From positions 13,888,001 through 13,952,000 of the forward strand of contig CM075937.1 of the NCBI GenBank assembly GCA_038030265.1: a DNA stretch of 64,000 nucleotides, read 5' to 3'. The stretch comes from Corythucha ciliata. Its lineage: Eukaryota > Arthropoda > Insecta > Hemiptera > Tingidae. The position numbers and the translations under genes were made by a program. The notes beneath the pieces are model-generated. The model was not told where the DNA came from and made no database searches. It saw nothing but the letters and a program-made list of their open reading frames with translations. Positions 20,633 to 29,640 of this stretch are shown here, in pieces (within the stretch, counting starts at the first letter, position 1; every line of letters starts with the position of its first letter).

Positions 20633-23547
20633 TAAGCAGTGAATTAGCATTTTTCTCAATTTGAACTGAAAATTAGCGTTTTTCTTAATTTAAGCCGCGT
20701 TAATCTGTGATTTTCCAAAATTGACAGGTTTTTTACATTTTATTTTATTTTTACCAATGGATTAGCGCCTTTCCTCAGTTTTAGCCACGAATCAGTGGTT
20801 TTTTGTCACCTGTAGCCATGAATTGGCCGCCTTTCATAAGTTTTTTACCACAAATAAGTAGCCTTCAGAAGCCACGAATGACGTAATTTCAATTTTGAAC
20901 ACTAAAACCAAGAATTAGCGCTATATTTTAGCCGCGAATTTGCGCTTTATCTTAATTTTTCGTCGGGGAATTAGCACTTTTCTGAGTATGAACGGAAAAT
21001 TATAGTTTTAAAAATTAAAAAATTATAGTTTCCATGAATTAGCGATTTTTATCAATTTTTGCCACAAATTGGCGTTTTCCTCTTTTTTCAGCCGCGAAAT
21101 AGCACTTTTTCTTAATTTGAGCTTAAATTTAGCGATTTTCTTAATTTTAGCAGCTCTAATCAGTGATTTTCTTGATGTCAGCCGTAAATACGTGATTTAT
21201 TTCATTTGTATTCACAAATTAAGGTTTTTCCTACAGGATATTCGTGAATTATCGCTTTCTCCTGATTTAATCACCGAATTAAACAATTTTCCTCTACTTT
21301 AGCCGCGTTGTTTTTCACTTGCATAGCCTTAAGGGGGAGTTGTACATGTGTTTCCTCGATCCCCCTCCAATCTTGCCTCGCCTGCTCGGCGTTACGTAAA
21401 CTATCGCCGTATTTCTGCACCAATCCTGGATTTCAAGGTCTCATTTAAATCTTCAGGAAAATCCGCACAACCGTACGATCTTCTTTTCCTAAATAAGTCG
21501 TCGCAAGAGTGTGAATTTTAAAGGCAATCGTTTAAGTGCGTTTTACAGTTATTTTAGGGGTGAAATATGAAAAAAGAAGATCGTACAGTTGTGCGGAATT
21601 TCCTGAAGATTTAAATGAGACCTTGAAATCCAGGATTGGTGCGTAACGCCGAGTAGGCGAGGTATGATTGGAGGGGGGTCGAAGAAACGCTTGTAAAACT
21701 CCCTCTTAAGGCGGGGTTTCAGGCGGGTCTCCTCGACCCCTTCCCAGTCACCCCTCGCCTAAACTTCGCACATAAATTTTGGCTCCATTTCTGCATCAAT
21801 ATTCGATTTCAACGTCTCATTTTAATCTTCAGGAAGTTCTACAGTGACGTTAGATCTTGCTTTTCCAGATTTCATCCCTAAAATTACCTTAAAACACATT
21901 CAAGTTGTAAAGTGATTTGGGGTTATTTTAGGGATAAAATTTGAAAAAGCAAGATCTAACATCACTGTAGAACTTCCTGAAGATTAAAATGAGACGTTGA
22001 AATCGAATATTGACGCAGAAATGGAGCCAAAATTTATGTGCGAAGTTTAGGCGAGGGGTGACTGGGAAGGGGTCGAGGAAACCCGCCTGAAACCCCCCCT
22101 TAATATAGCGCATGTTCGTAATTTTAGCCATTTGGGCTTGGATTAGCTTTTTTTTTTTAGGTACTTTTTAGCCGTGAAATTGCCACTTACAGACCGAGAA
22201 CTCAGCGATTTTTTTAAAATTATGGTCTGAAAGTTGCATTGAGAAACCAGGAATGAGCGCTTTTTTGCAGTTTTAGCCACGAATATTAGTACTTAGGTAT
22301 TCCAAATTTTTTGCCTCCTACTCGCCCCAGCATCGGTACATTAGAGCGTCTTCTCAATTTTATCTGCTTAAAAGAACCTAAAGAAACTTGGGGATCACCG
22401 TATTTTCTCCATTTTAGCCACGAATTAACTTCTAGAAAACGCCATTTTTCTCAATTTTTGCGCTTTTCATGGGCTCATAGAATATTTCGCCACACTGTTT
22501 GCTGATCGCCAGTGTCATTCTACTCTCGAAGCTGGATGGGCTGAAAATCGTCGAAAGGAGCCAAATCGCTGTCCTATTGTTTACCTAAACTACTTTTCAC
22601 GTACCTATATCCCTGAACATGAAAATACAAATCCTCATTTTTCCATATTTAAACTTTTCGGAGGGGGGGGGGGGTCCGTCCCCTCGCCCCTACCACGGTG
22701 CGCTACAGTAAAAACCTACGTTTTTTTCGATGGGGATCGTCGTATTTTCTCTATTTTAGCCGCAAAGTTTAAGCGCGTTCGTGACCCACTCCTCGTAAAA
22801 TGACTTTCGCATTTGGTACAAGCGGTTTCGTAACTGACTTTCCTTTTGTTTTGGAGGGGAAATCACGGGTTTTTAGCCCTAATTTTCACATCCGGAGAAT
22901 GAATTTATGGTGGTGATGAGAAGGGGGATAAACTAACGTAACTGTTTTGTTATGTGCAGGACGAAAAAGGTGCATATCTCATCGACAGGGATCCAACTTT
23001 TTTTAGCCCCATCTTAAACTATTTAAGGCACGGAAAGCTCATAATAAATAAAGACCTCGAGGAAGAAGGTGCGTCAAAGAATTTCTCATAAATTCAGTAC
23101 ATTTTAATAGTGGGAGAGGGGGAATTCTAGGTGTGTTAGAAGAGGCCGAATTTTATAACATCACGGAACTCATTCGTCTCGTTAAAGAACGGATACACCA
23201 AAGGGACGCTCGACCGTCGAAGGACAGCAAAAAACACGTCTATCGAGTTTTACAGTGTCACGAGGATGAGCTCACTCAAATGGTGTCGACTATGTCGGAC
23301 GGTTGGAAATTCGAACAGGTTTGTTGAAATTTACGACCAATGGTGCGAACAAAATTGAATTAATTATTTTGTTTGCTTTCTTAAAAAGTTAATTAACATC
23401 GGCTCCCAGTACAATTACGGCAATGAAGATCACGCGGAATTTTTATTTGTCGTCTCGAGGGAGTACGGTCCAAGTAACAGTTCGTACCGAGAGTCGGAAC
23501 CAACAGATCGGGCCAAAGTTCTTCAACAAATGGGTTCGAGGATGTGA
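14372..23547 (+). CDS. KCTD5: KCTD5/insomniac-type BTB-domain CUL3 adaptor, four exons
   Basis: Exons are 14372-14611, 22960-23068, 23131-23318 and 23389-23547, encoding 231 aa. The first intron is 8348 nt, while the others are 62 and 70 nt. The N-terminal 40 residues are acidic and proline-rich. The BTB/T1 domain starts at about residue 41 ([10 protein letters not shown]) and includes [17 protein letters not shown] and [15 protein letters not shown]. After [11 protein letters not shown] comes the conserved C-terminal domain ([41 protein letters not shown]), ending GSRM as in human KCTD5. Known family members form pentamers and link substrates to CUL3 ubiquitin ligase. Drosophila insomniac controls sleep. 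KCTD2, KCTD5 and KCTD17 cannot be told apart confidently; invertebrates usually have one copy. Start is the ATG in MAEKDDC; no in-frame ATG precedes it in this exon. Confidence 0.94.
14760..15273 (-). pseudogene. Decayed intron-less coding relic inside KCTD5 intron 1
   Basis: On the minus strand one frame encodes about 95 residues (including [20 protein letters not shown]). Further on, a second frame encodes [20 protein letters not shown] and continues through [19 protein letters not shown] to a stop at 14760. Both have coding-like composition, are interrupted by stops, and show no splice sites. This looks like a transposon ORF or retrocopy remnant. I do not recognise the protein. Confidence 0.3.
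15555..15695. mobile_element. MITE with about 37-bp terminal inverted repeats
   Basis: The left end GGCCCGTATGCTAAGTCGTT, continuing with CCTCGAAATTTCCTCGA, is mirrored at the right end with about four mismatches. The element is about 140 bp, lies in KCTD5 intron 1, and has no coding capacity. The target duplication is unclear. Confidence 0.65.
15696..16200. other. Intronic sequence, no feature recognised
   Basis: Non-repetitive sequence within KCTD5 intron 1. Short open frames on both strands have no support. Confidence 0.4.
16201..17000 (-). repeat. Family A array, reverse orientation
   Basis: The reverse complement of the 1-1440 family: CGCCCTAAAAATGGC and AAACTGACTATT-type words repeat about every 35 bp. 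It lies in KCTD5 intron 1. Overlapping open frames on both strands (16276-16673) are repeat artefacts. Confidence 0.8.
17010..17820 (-). repeat. Family B array, reverse orientation
   Basis: GGTTTGGCTCTTTCAAA and CCAAATTTCGCGGGT-type words repeat every 35-40 bp, as the reverse complement of the 1560-2400 array. It directly follows reversed family A. Confidence 0.75.
17860..18640 (+). repeat. Family G array with a higher-order period of about 352 bp
   Basis: Units of about 35 bp read AACTTGCAATTTCGCGGAT then ATTTAGACCCG. A rarer landmark, GGTTAGCCCGGGGTCCGC with CAGTCACTA, occurs at about 17996 and 18348. A larger repeat of about 352 bp is therefore superimposed. It ends at a junction word, GATGTAATTTTGCGGCTAT near 18638, after which family C begins. 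Confidence 0.75.
18641..21328 (+). repeat. Family C array, long, inside KCTD5 intron 1
   Basis: About 85 units of the 30-bp family, mostly in plus orientation. Diagnostic odd units recur: AGTTGCCTTC-type near 19258 and 20233, and CTTGGCCCAGGAATAGCACA-type near 18795, 19682 and 19820. A 56-bp segment at about 20437 is repeated exactly at about 20635, on either side of a 33-base T-run (20598-20630). Confidence 0.85.
20598..20630 (+). repeat. Poly-T tract, 33 bases
   Basis: An uninterrupted T-run placed between two copies of a 56-bp family C segment. It could be a retrotransposon tail or slippage product. Confidence 0.85.
21333..21705. mobile_element. TTAA-flanked fold-back element 1
   Basis: A 373-bp palindrome with arms of about 165 bp: GGGGGAGTTGTACATGTGTT at the left is mirrored, with mismatches, before the right TTAA (21706-21709). 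The left TTAA is 21329-21332. The inner part includes matching AAGATCGTACAGTTGTGCGG and TCCTGAAGATTTAAATGAGA words. TTAA duplications are typical of piggyBac-type transposition. No transposase is encoded. Confidence 0.8.
21710..22099. mobile_element. TTAA-flanked fold-back element 2, sharing a TTAA with element 1
   Basis: A 390-bp palindrome with arms of about 175 bp (GCGGGGTTTCAGGCGGGTCT at the left, mirrored at the right) between TTAA at 21706-21709 and 22100-22103. It is related to element 1: both contain CTTCAGGAA and TTCAACGTCTCATTT or TTCAAGGTCTCATTT words. The two are tandem and share the middle TTAA. Confidence 0.82.
22104..22440 (+). repeat. Family C array remainder
   Basis: Continuation of the 18.6-21.3 kb array on the far side of the fold-back pair, with TTTTAGCCACGAATTA-type units. 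The two elements appear to have inserted into a once continuous array. Confidence 0.75.
22441..22959 (+). other. 3' end of KCTD5 intron 1
   Basis: Largely unique sequence with one poly-G run near 22664 and a single family C unit near 22750. It ends in the acceptor TTATGTGCAG. Confidence 0.5.
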
Positions 23548-23756
23548 TCATATTCCTTGATAAATCGTATCCTTTTTTTTCAACTCTTCCCCACTGTCCA
23601 TAATTAATAATTTATAGAGCTAAAATGTCCCGTTAATTGGTCCGGCTTTAGATTAACAATGTGGTTTGTTCGGTAAAAGCACGGACTCTTCCTCCCTTTG
23701 AGCTGTGATTGAAAAGGAATGAAGAAAAGTTAGCCCAAGCTTTAAATTAAAGCGTA

Positions 23757-23762
23757 AATAAA
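23757..23762 (+). terminator. Poly(A) signal AATAAA for the KCTD5-like gene
   Basis: A canonical hexamer 210 nt after the stop at 23547. The intervening sequence is AT-rich and has no exon. Confidence 0.45.
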
Positions 23763-24049
23763 CCCCAAACAACAGGATCTCTCGCACAAAACTCTTTGCA
23801 ACATTAATCTTAAAAGTAAATAAGGATCCAAACGTGAGAACAATAACTTAAAAATGTATTTATTTAGTTTTTTGTATCGAGGCTTAAAAATCAATTTTAT
23901 ACGTTGTGTATAATGAGTGTATAGACATAATATTGCGCTCTTTTGTACCGAAAATTGCAATGAAATAATAATTAATTGAAATAACATTTTGTTTTCTCAT
24001 TTTTCAGTCCCGTAGGAGGAAGAGTAACGGCCAGTGGTAGGCGTTAGCA

Positions 24050-24057
24050 TATATAAA
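24050..24057 (+). promoter_or_regulatory. Possible TATA box for the secreted-protein gene
   Basis: TATATAAA lies 330 bp before the ATG at 24380. A start site near 24080 would leave a 5' UTR of about 300 nt, perhaps spliced. Supported by motif and position only. Confidence 0.3.
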
Positions 24058-24379
24058 TTACTCAATTTCATTCTTCCATTGAAATTTTGTGTTTTTTCTT
24101 TTGAAAAAAACATCCTTGAGACTGAAAAAGCAATTAACTCTTACAAATGTGATTTCAATACTACTAAAATGGTTGCTCAATTTATTTTAGTAGGAATTGG
24201 GTGGTGGGAGGGAACGCGCTGGATGTGGGACACGCGTTTTCTTTTGTTTTTTTTTTGTTTTTTTACGATTGAAAGTGGGGAAGTGGAGACGTTTAATAGA
24301 AAATAAAAGCTGCAAGACTCTAAAAGAGAATTTCTATTGTTCTTTGAGCGACAGTGAAGAAAAACAAAACTTATTTCCG

Positions 24380-24955
24380 ATGAGGACTCTTTTGTTGTTA
24401 TCGTTCGTTGGGCTCGTGGTACGAATTTAATGACTTTTATTGACGAATCTCGCGAATTTTCAAAATGATTGTTATTGTTGTAAGGATGTGACCTTTGGGA
24501 CTGACGACGGCGTGCCTTCGGTCAGCGAAATAAAAGAAACTGTTAATAAAGTTAGGCTGGACATATTGAACGAGGAAGGAGAAAAAATTGATTCAAAGGT
24601 ACGCTTGTGTTTGTAACTTCAACGAATTATCGCTATTTATTTATTTCTTTATTAGTTAAAGGATTTTTTAAAAAATTCCCCCACTCATGACGCCTGTCTC
24701 AATATGAAAGCGAGTGAAGCCAAGGAAAACATCAAATGGGCCCTGGAGATGTACATTGATCCGTTCTTGGCCGAAATAGCCAAACAGGAACAAAGTGAAC
24801 CGGAGGCAAGTGGAAAATCGCCGCTTCGTCAAGGCAGGCGACAGGATTATTACAAAAAATACATCGAAGAACGCGCCAAGTCAGCCATGACGTACGCTCA
24901 GACGGAAGCGGAAGCAGCGTCCCGTTCGTTCGCGTCAGGAGCTCTCTATTGTTAA
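24380..24955 (+). CDS. Small secreted charged protein of unknown family, three exons
   Basis: Exons are 24380-24418, 24485-24598 and 24656-24955, with 66- and 57-nt GT-AG introns, both phase 0. The product is 150 aa. Residues 1-13 (MRTLLLLSFVGLV) are a short signal peptide interrupted exactly at its end by an intron. The mature part is rich in Glu, Lys and Ala and probably helical. It contains only two cysteines: Cys65 in HDACLNM and the last residue, Cys150. A basic stretch (LRQGRRQDYYKKY) lies at about residues 107-119. I do not recognise the family. Its signal-peptide exon, phase-0 intron and AC(L/I)NM motif recall the minus-strand gene at 3981, but the relationship is weak. It lies 0.8 kb downstream of the KCTD5-like gene on the same strand. 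Confidence 0.7.
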
Positions 24956-25006
24956 GTCGACAAACGTGTCAAAGGTATTGCCTCTTTTACTGCCCTTTTT
25001 TTTTTT

Positions 25007-25354
25007 TTATGTATTTGACACCCGAGTGTTTCCTAAAAAAAAAAAAAAAAAAAACATAAAATCCAACGCATTGTAACGCCTGAGTTGGTACTCAACGGTG
25101 TGCAGAATTTTACAGAGTTTTTGAGCTTCTCCATCCAAAAGAATGAATAAAATCAAATAAAAATGTCCGTAGCCCACTATAAAAAGTATCATTTGTCCAT
25201 CAGAAAGGCGTAATTCCCTCCTCTTCCCCTGCCAAGACAGGCACTCCACGTAAATATAGCTCAAATTACTTTTAAGTGCCTGCGGCCAGCTTTTGAGCTT
25301 GTCTGAACGGGTTTTGGGATCGTCAGTAACGTACTGGATTCGGCTCTTCGCCAT
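25007..25354 (-). CDS. Candidate small membrane protein ORF, antisense to the 24380 gene 3' UTR
   Basis: An ATG-initiated frame of 115 codons on the minus strand. The first 28 codons (MAKSRIQYVTDDPKTRSDKL onward) favour G/C at third positions, unlike the surrounding AT-rich sequence, and are followed at once by a GT donor-like GTAATT. Residues 55-73 (MILFIVGYGHFYLILFILL) would form one membrane span. The C-terminal part is phenylalanine from an A-run and probably not coding. The reading could be a real first exon spliced elsewhere, or chance. No homology is recognised. Confidence 0.28.
   Translation of the reverse strand: MAKSRIQYVTDDPKTRSDKLKSWPQALKSNLSYIYVECLSWQGKRRELRLSDGQMILFIVGYGHFYLILFILLDGEAQKLCKILHTVEYQLRRYNALDFMFFFFFFLGNTRVSNT
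25146..25161 (+). terminator. Paired poly(A) signals for the 24380 gene
   Basis: Two AATAAA hexamers at 25146 and 25156 lie about 190 nt after the stop, a typical distance. Confidence 0.5.
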
Positions 25355-25369
25355 CTTTAGCGTTGAAAA

Positions 25370-25650
25370 TCACGAATGAAACTGAGTTGGCTCCATAAAA
25401 TTTTGAGTTTAAAGGAGCCAAACCCACGAGTGAGCCAACCTCGCGAAATTATTTATAGTTAACAGGGGTTCCCCTCCCCTCTGCGTTTCAGCGACTCAAT
25501 TGGCGTACTTGGCGTAGATAAATTATTAAGGCGCGAATACAGCGGGTGGCACAAGGGCTAAATACAAAGCAGGTTTCACCCTGAAATTCAACAGCGTGAC
25601 CACAAGCACCCTTTAGAGTGATCAAAATTGGGCATTCCGAGGTCATTAAT
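25370..25650. other. Short family B units and unique sequence
   Basis: Three or four family B units (GGAGCCAAACCCACGAG-type) occur at 25375-25450, followed by sequence with no recognised feature. Confidence 0.5.
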
Positions 25651-27180
25651 TTCGAATTAGCTCAGCTTTGCCCGAGAATTGGAATTTTTCTTCAATTTTT
25701 GCAAGAAACTAGTGATATAGCACGATCTTAGCCACGAAGTTAGCTTTACAAACTGAGAAGTGTGAACTAGCGTTTTTTCAATCCAAACGCGGCGATTTAG
25801 CGATTTTTCTTAATTTTATACGCGAATTGGGCCTTTTCCTCAATTTTATCCGTGAACTGGAGATTTTTCTCAATTTTAGCCACTAATTGGCGCGTTGACT
25901 CAATTTCAGCCGGGAATTAGCGCTTTTTCTAAATATTATCCGGGAATTGGCGCTTTTTCCTAATGTCAGCCACGAATTAGCAGTTGTCCCGAATTAGTGT
26001 TTTTATTCACTCTTAGCCGTGAATTAGCGTTTTATTTCAATTTTATCCGAGAATAAGCGCTTTTTATCAATTTCAGCCACCAAAGTTGCCTTTACAAATC
26101 GCGAATTTGCGTTAATTTTAGCGGCGAATCATCATTTTTTCCTTTGTATCGGACGCGAATCGCGGGTCCTTGTTCCCAATTTTATTCGTGAAAGAAGTTT
26201 TTTCTTAATTTCAGCCGCGAATCACCCGCCGTTGGGTTTACTGTTTTATCCGGAAATTAGCTCTTTTTTTTTTTCACTCTTGGCCATGAATTCGCGGTTT
26301 TTCACAATTATTTTATCCGGGAAATATTTTTTTCCAACATTTTCAGTCAATAATTGTGGCGTGAATTAGCGTTTTGGCACTCTTAGTCACAAATTTGCAT
26401 TTTTTCTCAATTTCAGCATTCGAATTGGTCTTTTCTCAATCTTTATAGCTGCGAACGAGAGCCTTTTCTCAATTTCAACCGGGAATATATTTTTTTTTTT
26501 TTTCAAATTGAAGCCGAGAATATTGGCATTTTCCACAATTTTTTTTTCGCGAATTTAGCGATTCTTCTTTCTCTTGGCCATGAATTGGCGATTCTTACCC
26601 ATTTTATCCGTGGAAATGCCTTTGAAAGTCGAGAATGGTGGTTTTCTCAATCTTATCGTTAGCTGGGAATTTACGTTTTTTAAAAAATTGTTTTAGACGC
26701 GATCTACCCTTTTAATAAATTTTCCCCTCGATTTTGCGTATTTTCTCAATTTTAGCCACGCATTTTGCACATTTCGGCCGGGAATCAGCGCTTTTTGTCA
26801 AGTCAATCCGGAAATAAACGCTTTTTCTCAATTTGAACCGCGGTAATACTTTAAAAACCTCGATTTATCGTTTTGTCTGTTTTAACATTGGATCGGGCGC
26901 TTTTATCAATGCATTCCATGAATAGCCATCGTGAATTAAGATTGTCCTAAATTTTATCCGTGAATTAGCGCTGTTTCTCAATTATGACCGCGAATCAGTG
27001 CTATTTTTCCTTATGTTTGCAGTCAGTTTGCTTTTTTTTCGTGAATTTGCTTCTACAAACCGCGAATTTCGCGTTTTCTTTCGATTTTATCGGCGATTTC
27101 ACGTTTTTTCTCAATTTTCAGACGTGAGTCAGTTTCTTTTCTCAATTTTATCTGTGAATTGACATTTTTTCCCATATGAG
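25651..27180 (+). repeat. Family C array
   Basis: About 50 units of the 30-bp family in plus orientation. Many cores here read ATCCGGGAATTGGCG or ATCCGTGAATTAGCG, a sub-variant with ATCC instead of AGCC. The diagnostic AAGTTGCC-type unit is at about 26090. Confidence 0.85.
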
Positions 27181-27229
27181 TCATCAAGTTGATTAAAGCG
27201 TTTATCTCTTGGATTTTTCCAGCTGACCC

Positions 27230-27600
27230 CCGCCCCCTTCCATTTCACTGATTCGGCACGCTGTAAAACCGTTATCATAAGTTTGGATCACTGAAACCAA
27301 TTTCAGCGGATTTTTCCTACTATGAAATCCCGTTTTAGAGATTCTGACGCACTAACACACCAAGTAACGCGATTCTGGCTCAATGAAAATTTGACCGCTA
27401 TTTTTTGGCTTACTAAATCGGCAACCGCTCGCTGATTTTGCTCGCTAACGAACCATTTTCGTTGGTCTGGCTCATTGAAAACCTGATTTCACGTGTTTCC
27501 CTAGCTAGAAAACTATAATCGTGGGTATGGCTCGGTGAAAACCCTAATTTTGTAGGTTCGGCATGTTGAAAATCTAATTTCGCGTGTTCTTAGAAATAGT
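27230..27600 (+). repeat. Family B-like array
   Basis: CTGGCTCAATGAAAA and CCAATTTCAGCGG-type words repeat every 35-45 bp. Weakly conserved. Confidence 0.55.
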
Positions 27601-27798
27601 AACAATTAATATGGAATTTCGCTAGGAACAAGTTCAAAACAATCTTTTGGCACTCGTTGTCGCCAATAAGAAGATGGCTCAGTTCTCCTTCTATCGCTTA
27701 TTCCCCTGAGATTTTCCTTCTCCTACTGTTCAAGTCGAATGGGAGAAAAAAAAAATTAATTGCCCTCCTTCTATTTCACAGTAATTACCTTTCTTTAG

Positions 27799-27948
27799 GA
27801 AACGTCCTCCCCCTCCTCACACAGTCTTCTTAGAACCACGCTCTTGAACTCTTCTCGAAAGAGGCGGCGGCGGAGAAAGAAGGACAAACGGAAACTTATG
27901 GAAATGATTATTGTCGAGCTTCTCAACGCTCAAACGGGTTTTAATTAC
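27799..27948 (+). CDS. Candidate isolated coding exon with basic cluster
   Basis: Flanked by a good acceptor (TTTCTTTAG) and a GTAAAG donor, this 150-nt block is open in one frame (50 codons). It encodes a serine-rich start, then SRKRRRRRKKDKRK, a nuclear-localisation-like basic cluster, then EMIIVELLNAQTGFNY. No neighbouring exon could be joined and no homology is recognised, so this may be chance. Confidence 0.2.
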
Positions 27949-28480
27949 GTAAAGGCTAACTTTAAAAGTCCTTTATACCCCCACCCCTCCCGACATCGTT
28001 TCCAAGAATTATTATTTTTCATCTAAAACGCTTCACCTCCTGCTTTTCTAAAACGATACCCCCCCCCCCTTGACTTTGTTGCACCTAGCACATGGCCTAT
28101 AACTTTTTCCCTTCAGACCTACCACAGTTTTTGAGAGAACCCCCCCCCCATCCTCCTTATTGAAGTAGTTAGTTATAATAATATTGCGCATTATCCGTGA
28201 AGTGTTATTATTTCATTTGGATGGCAATCTTGTTTGTTATCTTTCGCCCACAAATCAGTCATTTTGAACTGGAAAATGCTGTAAAACTGGAATATGAGAT
28301 CGATATCAGGCAAGAAGACAAAAAAAAAATTTAAAAAATCGCATTTTCCTGAGCCCTCCAGCTCGTCTCAACAATGAACAATGAATGGGGAGTCACGTGT
28401 TTCATCAAGCTTACGGTCGTGAAGTACCGGCCGGCGGTGACCATCAAAAACGTGCAACTTTATTGCTTAATCGTACTAAA
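27949..28480. other. Unique sequence, no gene recognised
   Basis: Contains two poly-C runs near 28060 and 28141. No supported exon. Confidence 0.4.
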
Positions 28481-28830
28481 AAGGCCCTGAAGTTGAAATT
28501 TCGCGGGTGTTCAGCCTGGAAGATCAAATTAAGGCCCGAAATTATAAACTTACAAATATTTAGCTCGAAATGTTGCAATTACGCACGGCGCACGGTGCAG
28601 TCACTGCCGACTATACCCCAGGGTCCGCGCTCGCTATAGAAAAAGGGACCTGAATCTTACTATTTCGCTAATATTAGGACGAAAAACTCGCAATTTCACA
28701 AAATAAGTCAGGAAAACCAATTTTGCGATTCGCGGATAATTAGCCCCGTAACTTCGTAACTTGCAATTTACTGACATTGAGACCTTGAATTCTGTAATAT
28801 CGTGAATATTCAGGCAGGAAGCTCCCAATT
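28481..28830 (+). repeat. Family G array, left part
   Basis: AATTTCGCGGGTGTTTAG-like and AACTTGCAATTT-type words are present. The higher-order landmark, CCCCAGGGTCCGCGCTCGCT, lies at about 28615. The array is interrupted at 28831 by a MITE and resumes at 29077. Confidence 0.7.
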
Positions 28831-29076
28831 AAGGCCAGGTCACACCTATCATGCACGCTTCCGATTCGACACCGATCATGCATTTTTTGATAGGTGTGGG
28901 GACCGTAATAGGCGTTAATACCGAATAATTCACGGCTATTACGCTTCTCAGCCCTCTCAAATTGCCTTTCCAACCCAAATATAGTCTAACCGTTACGAGG
29001 GTTTTCACAGTCTCCGATCCGACATGCATGATCGGTGTCGGATCGGAAGCGTGCATGATAGGTGTGACCTGGCCTT
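28831..29076. mobile_element. MITE with about 55-bp near-perfect terminal inverted repeats
   Basis: The left end AAGGCCAGGTCACACCTATC, then ATGCACGCTTCCGAT and CGACACCGATCATGCAT, is mirrored at the right end almost perfectly, ending GGTGTGACCTGGCCTT. At 246 bp it is a small non-autonomous element and the youngest-looking one in the window. Flanks read TT on the left and TA on the right, so a TA duplication is plausible but not exact. Confidence 0.85.
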
Positions 29077-29640
29077 TACGCGGATAAATTTGTTTTAAAA
29101 AAATGTGGCAATTTTTCCAGCTATTCTTCCCAAGGCATTAGGCGCTGTCATAGCCACGGCGGCTAGCCCGGGTTCCGCGATCACTAAAATAGGCCTAAAA
29201 GTTACAATTTCGCGAAAATAAAACTCGAAATCTTGTAATTTGGCGAAGATAAATACCTAAAACTAGTACTTTCTGCGGTACTTTAGACCACAAAAACTTG
29301 CGATTCAGCAGATTTTTAGCTCCGATGAGTGACGTAAATTTGCCAGGCTTTGAGTACCTGTGGGGCCGCCGGCGCCAGCTTTCCCTGGATCCGTGGCTGA
29401 AGCTTGGGAGAAAAAAAAAAAAAAAAAAAAAAAAAAACTGACACTAGAAATTTAACTGAAATAAAGATGAAAATTGCAATATCGGCAGGAAAATTCCGCA
29501 AAATGTTGGAATTTTTCCGTTACTCGTCTTGACCGGCTAGCCTGGGTTCCGCGATCACTGAAAAAAAAACAACAAAACTAGCAATTTTGCGGACATTTAG
29601 ACTTATAGCTCGAGATTTAGCAGATGTTTTTCTTCGATTG
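29077..29640 (+). repeat. Family G array, right part
   Basis: The landmark GGCTAGCCCGGGTTCCGCGA is at 29161 and recurs as GGCTAGCCTGGGTTCCGCGA at 29535, a spacing of 374 bp. A 26-base A-run lies near 29410. The array ends at GATGTAATTTTGCGGCTAT (about 29640), the same junction word seen at 18638. Confidence 0.75.
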
